From Plectosphaerella cucumerina (lineage: Eukaryota > Ascomycota > Sordariomycetes > Glomerellales > Plectosphaerellaceae), in NCBI GenBank assembly GCA_020746995.1, contig JAGPXD010000003.1:6200001-6264000 (forward strand): a stretch of DNA of 64,000 bases. The letters are read 5' to 3'. Both the position numbers and the translations under genes were made by a program. Below the pieces are notes generated by a model, which saw only the letters and a program-made list of their open reading frames with translations, had not been told where the DNA came from and did no database searches. Below, one piece after another: positions 57,049 through 64,000 of this stretch (positions within the stretch are counted from its first letter, which is position 1; the number at the start of each line of letters is the position of its first letter).

Positions 57049-58835
57049 TCAGCCTCCCGGACCACAGGGCCTACACCCAGGCGTTTCGCCTTCCCAGCGG
57101 AAGCTGATCTCAACGCAGAGCTGTGGTCCATTTTGTATCCGAACCCTTGCCTCGTTGGTTCCCTGGTCGCACTCAACCTTCATCGCAAGGTCTGTTGGAA
57201 TACCCAAAGCCTCTACGGTCGGTGTTCGTTTGCTCGTGGAGCCAGGGCTGTCGCATCTCCGGTCTATGGAGAGATACCCTGAAGAATCCGGGGCAAAGTC
57301 CAAGGAGAGGTGTAGTTGGTCAATCTGTATTTCGATCGGGCCTGTCCCAGCATGTATTGCTTTGCGAAATGGTAAGAGGCTGACAGTGGTGCAAACAGAC
57401 GATTGTTGACCACGCTGCAGATCACGAACTGTGCCCCTGGAAGAGGCGCGAGAGGACACGGCTTGGACCGTTGACTCGCTGGCTGTAGATCCACTAGACA
57501 AAGGTAAAAACGCCCTGCTCTCGAGGGGATAAGCCGTCCAGGCGCGGCCGCCAGTCTGCTGTCGACGGATTGCTGCCGTCACTTCCTGCATCATATCCTG
57601 AATGACGGTGGCGAAGACGGCGGCCTGATCCTCGCTCATCCAGCCAACGTTCGGGATGGTCCACTTCTCGTACAGACGCCGATGGGCATGTGAGATGCGG
57701 TAGCGGTTCTGCTTGGTAATCAAGAGATCGCAGAGGTAACATGCCGACTTGCTACACCCAATGCACCTTGGGGCTGGTTGATGTGGGTGCTTCTCGTAGT
57801 GGAGTATCTGTTGCGTCTCTGCGTGGACAAAACATCTCCTGGAAGTTCCTACGGGGACCTCTCCTGAGTAGGCCTCCAGAGCGATCGCATCTATTTTGTT
57901 GAACAGCCTTTGATACTGCGGCTTTCTGGCGAGCCGAAGGAAGTCCTTACAGAGGAATAGGTATCGTGCCAACTTGTCGACTTGACGGATTTCGTGTGCT
58001 TCGTGCAGCGTGGATGATGGGTAGAGCATCCTGATGTGTTCTTCCAAAGATCTAGTATCCCCAAAAGATGCGATTTCCGCACACTTTTTGATGACGGACT
58101 CGAGGACGTTGCTGATTTCGTTTGCTTCCATCTCGGAGTTAAGTCGATCCAAGCACTGGGCGAGCTCAGACGCCTTTGCAGAGATGGCTCGGACTTGCGG
58201 AACGGATCCGTGCTGCTCTAGGAGTTTCTTCCCCCAGCATCGGATTTGATCTCGTAGAAAAGGACGTTGAGTCTTGATGTATGAAGGGTTCGGCATCCAC
58301 GGCGGTTGAATACGCCCGAGAATTCTCTCTTGGCTGAGCTGCAGAACCGCATGAAACATGTCTTCGCAACACTCAGTACGTCGTTTGCCTTGGAAGTTAG
58401 TTATAGATATCAAGCAGAGTATGGGTACTCACGTTCTCGAGAGTACCGACTGACTATGTTCAATATCTTCTTGAACCCATGGATGACCGGTGGCGACGGG
58501 GTAGAGTTGCTTGCCAGAACTATCAAAAGACCAGACGATCGTTCTTGTAGAGTGACCGCCGAAACCGTGACAGCACCCTCGCTTCGATGGGCAAGGTAGG
58601 CCATGTTATCGGCAATCTGGAGCTCATCTTCGAAGGACAAGACGTGTCCCTCTGGGACTGGCACCGGGCGACTACGGTAGGGTTGGATGGGATCTCTGTC
58701 AGCTGACGCAGCTTTGCGATGGAGGTGTGGAAGTCGCGGCTGGAGGCAGGCGTCCAGAAGCTCGACTTCGCGGCCATGGTGTTTTTGGGAAGAACTCGAA
58801 GCTTTGAGGCTTTTCTGCAGCTTGGGTGATGTCAT
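57049..58835 (-). CDS. OTT_1508-like fungal deaminase-domain protein
   Basis: Exon 58835-58433 and exon 58388-57049 join in phase over a 44-nt intron (GTGAGT, branch ataacta, CCAAG) to give 580 residues. The N-terminal region reads VPEGHVLSFEDELQIADNMA. The deaminase-like core (about residues 330-400) has FVHAETQQILHYE with the HAE motif, and CIGCSKSACYLCDL supplying the metal cysteines, then YRISHAHRRLYEKWTIP. This matches the OTT_1508-type deaminase-like domains predicted in fungi; the substrate (nucleotide, nucleic acid or other) is unknown. The C-terminal 150 residues are disordered to beta-like. Start set at MTSPKLQKSL; a longer frame extends upstream without family support. No lesions seen, unlike its neighbours. 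Confidence 0.8.
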
Positions 58836-59358
58836 GACCAACAGGCGGTCATGGTGACACAAACGCCGGCAACGCAGCCCAACCAACAACACCTGCCAAT
58901 GGCAACTCTCCAGGCATCGCCCAAAGGGGAGTTCTGATCTCGGCAAAAATGGATCAGCACCGCAAGGATGTCAGCAGATTACTACTGAAGGAACTGGAGA
59001 TTTTTCTGCTTGCTGACAAGGTTCGCCGTGTTCCCGACGTATGGTCAGACCGTACTTCTGAAGCAGAGGCTGGCTGGGCTGTGGCGCCGGCCGGGTCCCG
59101 TTGCGGCCCGATCCTAGTGTCTCAAGCTCGGTGAAGCGGTGCCCGGATGGGGTTTCCCGGCACCAGAAGAAGCCAGCTGGCAGGAGGGACAGAAACGTGG
59201 CCCTCCGATCCACGCGCATGTGGACTACTTTAGAGGTCCCGACTTTGGGTCGTCGTCGTACTCAAATATCCCGTCGTAGAGCCGGTGGCTGTTTCCGGTT
59301 CGCATCATCTCGACGCAGGCCGTCGCCTCTCCTTCTGGCCCATCTCATTCCCCTCAAG
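58836..59358. promoter_or_regulatory. Divergent intergenic region (putative promoters)
   Basis: Lies between the 5' ends of the deaminase gene (minus) and the chitinase gene (plus). No coding evidence; specific sites not identified. Confidence 0.4.
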
Positions 59359-60751
59359 ATGGCACTGGTAACCAACGCGCTCCTCTTCCTGATGGCATCC
59401 GTCGGCATGTCCGCCTGCTATCAGAATGCGGTCTACTTCCCAAGCTGGTGAGCCGCATTCTAGGGGGCGCTGGATGGGCACTCACGTAGCACATAGGGCG
59501 GTATACAAGCGAGACTACCATCCCCAGGACCTCCCTGCCGCAGAGATCTCGCATGTTCTCTACGCGTTCATGGATGTGCTGCCTTCAGGACAAGTGTAGG
59601 GCGCACCGACCCTTTGTTGATCGGTGACCCAGAATAACCTTTGTTAGCTACACTAAAGACAGCTACTCGGACCTGGAGCGGCGATACCCGACGGACTGTA
59701 AGCCGCGGCCACGCGGAAGGAGCAAGGCGCTGACCCGTCGCCAGCATGGACCGAAAGCGGAGAGAACGCCTACGGCTGCGTCAAGCAGCTCTTCAATCTG
59801 AAGAAGTCCAATCGAGGTCTGAAGACCCTGCTCAGCATCGGCGGCTGGACACAGTCGGCCAACTTCCCCGCTGTCGCCAGCACGGATGCGGGCCGGTCAA
59901 CATTTGCCAGGTCGTCCGTGGTACTGATGAGGGACTGGGGTTTCGACGGAATTGACATTGACTGGGAGTACCCGGACGACGCAGAAGAGTCAGAGAACCT
60001 CGCGCTCCTGCTCGCGGCGGTGCGTGATGAACTGGACGCGTACGCTTCGCAGCACGCTCCCGGCTACCGCTTCCTCCTCACCATCGCGTCTTCCGCCGGC
60101 AAGGCCCATTACGAGAATCTGGATCTGAAGAGAATTTCGGGCCTTGTGGACGTCTTCTATCTGATGGGCTACGATTATTCCGGTCCATTCGCGTCACATG
60201 CCGCTCACCAGGCCAACCTCTACGCAAACGCGGCCAAGAGCACCACCACCCCCTTCTCCACAGACGCTGCCATCGCCGCCTATCTGGAGGCCGGGGTGCC
60301 CGCAGCCCAGATCGTGCTCGGCATGCCGCTCTTCGGCCGGGCCTTCCAGAACACGGCCGGGCTAGGCGAGCCCTTCTGCGGCGTTGGCAGGGGCTCATGG
60401 GACGACGGCAGCATGGAGGATTCGGGCGCATGGGACTACAAAGCACTCCCGCGACCGGGCGCTGAAGTCATGTACGACGACACGGCCGTGGCGTCCTTCA
60501 GCTACGACGCTCAGGCCAGGACGCTCATCTCGTACGACACTCCGAGGACGCTGAAGACCAAGGCTTCCTACGTCAGGGACAAGGGCCTCGGAGGGGCTAT
60601 GTTCTGGGAAGCCAGCGGCGACAGGACTGACGGGGACAGCCTGATCACCACGAGTTTTGAGGCTCTGGGGGGATCCTGCCTCGGCGACAGCCGGAACCAT
60701 CTTGAGTACCCGATCAGCCGTTACGAGAATATCAGGAGAAAGCTGGAATGA
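59359..60751 (+). CDS. Secreted GH18 endochitinase (class V, ech42/CHIT42-like)
   Basis: Exons 59359-59447, 59497-59595, 59649-59698 and 59745-60751 join in phase to give 414 residues. A signal peptide is clear (MALVTNALLFLMASVGMSA). The GH18 domain begins NAVYFPSWAVYKRDY, has the substrate-binding LLSIGGWTQSANF and the catalytic DGIDIDWEYP (DxxDxDxE; Glu is the acid). It continues YLMGYDYSGPF, GMPLFGRAF and AMFWEASGDR, and ends SRYENIRRKL. Length and ending match the 42-kDa endochitinases of mycoparasitic and insect-pathogenic Hypocreales, which hydrolyse chitin outside the cell. No chitin-binding or LysM domain is present. The first intron uses the second of two AG sites; the first would give a stop. 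A decayed relative lies at 37600-38130. Confidence 0.92.
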
Positions 60752-61414
60752 GGTGGCGGGATGGGTGTCAAGGGGCCGTCATCCCGGCTGCAAGGCCCGC
60801 GGGGGCGGTCGCCGGGGCGGTCGCACGGGCCGGCATTAGGAGCGGGAGCGCAGGAGGCGACATGGCGGCATGCTGCGCTCGCGGATCTGAAGTCGACCGT
60901 CCGTTGGTTGAAACAGCTCCCTCTTCCTTGTTTCCAGTCTTCCTCTTGCGTGTGGTGACGTGTGGTGAGCCTCTTGCATGCACAGGAGCGCTGAACAGAT
61001 GGTGTGGCATTGGCCAGATGCGATGCACCTAGGCATTCCGTGACTAGATTGGTCGGGGCTGCAGCAGCAAAACCCAACTTATATGCACTCTCAAATGTTA
61101 AATTCAAGAACAGTGGGCTCATTTTTTTTTTGCGACCGTGAACTATTGGGGGCTTGGAGGAATATAAAGGATGGCCAGGCCGCGAGTTTGGAGCAAGCAC
61201 CTCGGCCTTCCACATCTGCAACGTCAACGCCCACTGCGACGCACCAACTTCAATCTCGAACTGGGGTCGGGCCTGAAATTAGTTTCACGTTCTGGCCCAA
61301 CATGCAAGAACACGTCGACCGTGGAAGTACGTCATTCCTATGCTTCCGATTTGTCCATGATGATTGAGGCTGATCCTGTCAGCCACTCACGGTACCTGTT
61401 CTACACCTGACGCG
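60752..61414. other. Intergenic; no gene seen
   Basis: 3' flank of the chitinase and 5' flank of the C2H2 gene. A T9 run and ttatat/atataa motifs near 61079-61168 fit a promoter. Nothing else supported. Confidence 0.35.
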
Positions 61415-62253
61415 ATGGAATTCAACGACGACTCCTCCGCCCCGCTCGACTTGTCTGATTTCCCCCTCGGGATGATTGAGAATTTCATTCAGGAGACGAG
61501 CGGACATTTGCAGGAAGCCTCTTTGGCTTCTGCCCTGGATGCCAGTGACATGGCACATGGGCAGATGGCCGGAAGCTACCTGGTCCATGCCGCCCTCCCG
61601 CCCTCAGGCCCTCACATGTGCCATGGGAGCGCTTCAAACTTGTTTGCGCCCTCTGTTTCCAGTAACCAGCATCCGGTAGTATCTTCAGTCAGCCCTGAAT
61701 ACCCCTGCGACGTCGTTCAAGGCTCCGTCGTTTCTGCGGACAACACTCTTTAGAGACCCAGCCTCCACAGAAACAACGCAGCGCCAAACATGGACGAATC
61801 ACTGGAACAGTACGCAGACCCGGGCTTGGATGTTAAAGATGACGGTGTCACCACCATTGCCGAAGATTTCGCAAGGCTCGTCACTGAGCACACTATGGCG
61901 CTTTGGAAAGACCACTTGTTCGAGCGAGACGGAGTACTCTTTTGCCGATATGAAATTTCCTGCAGCCACTCCTTCTCCCACCCGTTTGAAGCGAGGTACG
62001 ATCAAGAGATATGGAAGATCAACATGAATCATACTGATCGTTTGACCATAGGAAGCACATCAAGAGACACGTGAAACCGTTCGTGTGCAACCTTTGTGGC
62101 TTACGGGTCACCGAAAAGGGAGAAATGAAGAGACATCTCAAATCGCACAATGCGCAAGACAAGCTCACTTGTGGGGTTGGAACCTGCGATGCAGTCTTCA
62201 CAAGGCCATACAGCAGGGCTAGGCACCAAGGAAAGGTTCATGGCATTCTGTAG
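61415..62253 (+). CDS. C2H2 zinc-finger protein
   Basis: The fingers are at the C-terminus: a degenerate first one (FCRYEISCSHSFSHPFEARK HIKRH), then CNLCGLRVTEKGEMKRHLKSH and CGVGTCDAVFTRPYSRARH. A 56-nt intron (61996-62051, GTACGA...CATAG) joins them in phase. The acidic, disordered N-terminus (MEFNDDSSAPLDLSDF) would suit an activation domain. An in-frame TAG at 61751 interrupts the frame. A 78-nt phase-0 intron (GTAGTA at 61676 to CTTTAG at 61753) would remove it, giving about 234 residues. Otherwise the frame contains a nonsense codon. Probably a nuclear DNA-binding protein; targets unknown. A shorter protein could start at MDESLEQYAD (61790). Confidence 0.65.
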
Positions 62254-62819
62254 CCGTGGCCAGAAGTCGTTGCAATTGCTAGTGCTCTCTTCCCTCAATA
62301 AATCTCTAACCTGCGCCTTGCAGATCAAGGCCATGATGTTGAAGGATGTTTAGCTAGCTTAGCCTTCCAGCGCCACGTCGCGGAAGCGTTGATTATCCTT
62401 GCGAATGAGCCCTGTGGCCCTTGAAATGTTCCTCATATCCCCCGGACAGTCGCCAGGAAGGCCAAATCTGCGATGCTATCCTCGGTTTCGCGGCACCGAG
62501 GCGATAGAAAGAGCAGAACGACGCCACATCGTAGAGGCGTTCATGCTGGGGATCGCCCGGGAGCCGCGTGGCAATGCGGAAAGTGGCAGCAGCAGTCGGC
62601 GAGCTGTGGTCTGGAAGAAAACCCCCAAGTTCTCTTTATCGATCTCGCAGTTTACACCCAACAATCAAATTATGGACACACAAGGAGGCAAACAGAGCAT
62701 GGCAGACAAAACTGGAACGAGGAGGGGCAGAACCTCGTTCCGATATACCTCAAGACCAGCCACAAAGGCCCTTCAGCTCTACAAAGGGCTTGCCAAACAA
62801 CAGAGCGCTTCTCCCCGCC
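62254..62819. other. Intergenic between convergent genes
   Basis: Only short overlapping frames; 3' flanks of the C2H2 gene and the expansin-like gene. Confidence 0.35.
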
Positions 62820-63329
62820 CTACTTGAACCACCACTCGACTCGCACGCGCCCCGCATCAAGCGCGCCGACCAGCTTGTTGAACACAGCCTTGGAGACATC
62901 GACGTCCTCCTTGGCGCATCCCATGCATTTGTCGTGCACGACGGCTGTGGTCGTCTGCCCCCCCAAGCGGATGGTGATGACCTTGCCGCAGAACAGGTTT
63001 CCAGTGGATCTCTCTCCCATGAGAAGGTGTGACAGCGCAACGATGTTGTCCGTGTCATCTTTGCCACCGTCGTCGATCCCGCAGGCGCCAACCCCGAGAT
63101 CGTAGTATGTCATGTCTCCTTCGGTGTATGCCGTGTCGGTTGCAGCACTGCCTCCAGTAGGCGTAGGTGTGTTCATTGCGGGGGGGGCAGCGGTGGTGTG
63201 GTCGGGAGGCGGTGCAGGAACAGGGCAGTCGTCCTGGCCCCTTCTGGAGACTGATGGTGGCCGCATGTCCGCTTGGGCAGTGGGTAGCACACTCATGGCC
63301 ACGAACGAGAACACGGCCGAACGAAGCAT
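62820..63329 (-). CDS. Secreted expansin/RlpA-like DPBB protein
   Basis: 169 residues from MLRSAVFSFVAMSVL, a signal peptide ending near AQA. A Pro/Thr-rich linker (about residues 30-60) is followed by a double-psi beta-barrel core: GDMTYYDLGVGACG, then NLFCGKVITIRLGG, TTTAVVHDKCMGCAKEDVDV, and the end VRVEWWFK. Conserved cysteines and the HD-like pair (VVHDKC) fit fungal RlpA/expansin-like proteins that bind or loosen cell-wall polysaccharide; enzymatic activity is not established for the family. Start chosen at the signal peptide; an upstream in-frame ATG (63410) would bury it. No introns. Confidence 0.85.
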   Translation of the reverse strand: MLRSAVFSFVAMSVLPTAQADMRPPSVSRRGQDDCPVPAPPPDHTTAAPPAMNTPTPTGGSAATDTAYTEGDMTYYDLGVGACGIDDGGKDDTDNIVALSHLLMGERSTGNLFCGKVITIRLGGQTTTAVVHDKCMGCAKEDVDVSKAVFNKLVGALDAGRVRVEWWFK

Positions 63330-63619
63330 GGTAGCTGAGATTCTGTGCGGTACGAAGCGTCCTGTTTCCGGGATGGGCATGTACGATCGGTCGCATGGTA
63401 ACTCCGACACGGGCCACTCTACTTAACTATGGACGACAAGTCTACGAGGGCCCTGTTTTGGGGCGAGCTGTTTGGCCCGGACTAGGGGCCTCGAGCCAAA
63501 CCCCTTCAAAAGGTCAAATCGCAAGAGGCAAACCCGATGGTACTCCCTGACGCACGCCGCTGATCTTCTTCAGAACCACAGAGGATGAAGATGAGGACCC
63601 TTGCGGCCCCAGCCCGTCA
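63330..63619. other. Promoter region of the expansin-like gene
   Basis: No coding sequence supported; ends at the edge of the transposon. Confidence 0.35.
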
Positions 63620-64000
63620 TAACGTCCCTCACCCACTTTTCGGCCACCCCCCCATTTCGGCCACCCCAAAATCCCTCACCGCCTCTTCAACCTACTTTTT
63701 TTAATTTACTACAACTCAACCACTTTTAATCGAATCTTTACCAGATTTCTCACAAGAGTTTATAAATCAATTAAGAATCGATATACAGAAGACGAGATTA
63801 ATCAAGCTCTCCATACTATCGCAAATGGTCAGTCTATCCGGAGGGCCTCGATCGAATGGGGTATCCTAAGGTCGACCCTACAAAGTCGTATTCAAGGACA
63901 CCAGTCAAGGGCTATAGCCTTTACCGACCAGCAGAAGCTATTCCAGACCCAGGAAAAGCAGCTAGCTAGCTGGATCCAGGTCCAAGCCTCCCTGGGGCTC
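63620..64000 (+). mobile_element. 5' part of a pogo/Fot1-type (Tc1-mariner) transposon
   Basis: A TA dinucleotide at 63620-63621 precedes a likely terminal repeat (acgtccctcacccacttttc, with ttcggccacccc repeated within it). From about 63730 an open frame encodes the N-terminal DNA-binding part of a Fot1-like transposase: NRYTEDEINQALHTIANGQS, then IRRASIEWGILRSTLQSRI, and TDQQKLFQTQEKQLASWI, matching the HTH_psq and Tc5-type helix-turn-helix order. The frame is still open at the window end, so the DDE catalytic part lies outside. No in-frame ATG was seen upstream; start unknown. The AT-rich composition differs from its neighbours. Confidence 0.75.

Noticed and set aside
61751..61753. Premature stop in the C2H2 gene as proof of a pseudogene
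   Set aside because: A 78-nt phase-0 GT-AG intron (61676-61753) could remove it, so the stop alone is not decisive.
5742..61753. Reassigned TAG codon, because TAG interrupts several conserved frames
   Set aside because: Intact genes in the window (for example 18592-19843 and 27897-28306) end in TAG, and the same broken genes also carry frameshifts.
1..64000. CRISPR arrays, tRNA or rRNA genes
   Set aside because: No regularly spaced palindromic repeats, no cloverleaf and no rRNA core sequence were recognised; the repeats seen are tandem minisatellites.

Overview
The window reads as nuclear DNA of a filamentous ascomycete, probably a hypocrealean Sordariomycete. Genes are interrupted by short introns (about 45-80 nt; GT...CTAAC/CTAAT...YAG). 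The protein families are typically fungal: a DUF3723 protein, Zn2Cys6 and bZIP regulators, a DUF3295 protein, a LaeA-type methyltransferase, an ech42-type chitinase, STAND/NLR proteins and a RING-patatin protein. There are no operons and no tRNA or rRNA that I could see. The order assignment is inference from general protein resemblance.

Layout. 0-3.5 kb: a frameshifted DUF3723 gene and a relic of the C-terminus of a patatin-like protein (PLP). 5-16 kb: regulators and one enzyme, namely a heavily damaged Zn2Cys6 factor, an Azf1-like C2H2 factor with one broken splice acceptor, a histidine-phosphatase-like protein and a DUF3295 protein. 17.7-31.9 kb: small, mostly unrecognised genes. Several have clean phase-consistent introns, and they sit among minisatellites and diverged dispersed repeats. 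This section ends with a zinc-finger plus JmjC-like gene. 32-38 kb: mobile-element debris (a solo LTR with 5-bp target duplication, and a Helitron-type relic), one unknown gene and a decayed chitinase copy. 40-41.6 kb: a bZIP factor with a one-base lesion. 46.3-58.8 kb: an island of immunity/allorecognition-type genes: a NACHT relic, a metallo-beta-lactamase relic, an intact LaeA-like methyltransferase, a SesB-like hydrolase, a PNP-UDP/NB-ARC NLR, a RING-patatin PLP and an OTT_1508-like deaminase. 59.3-64 kb: an intact GH18 chitinase, a C2H2 protein, a secreted expansin/RlpA-like protein and the 5' part of a pogo/Fot1-type transposon.

The system most worth following is the combination of DUF3723, two PLP copies, NLR modules and a deaminase. 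DUF3723, PLP and NLR families are among the recurrent accessory genes of giant fungal Starship transposons. No captain (DUF3435) recombinase or element border is visible here, so a Starship is a hypothesis only.

A caution applies throughout. Many otherwise well-conserved genes carry single-base lesions, several in short homopolymers (C6 to C5, T3 to T4, AA to A). Either this is an accessory region full of decaying genes or the assembly has residual indel errors. Pseudogene calls should be checked against reads.
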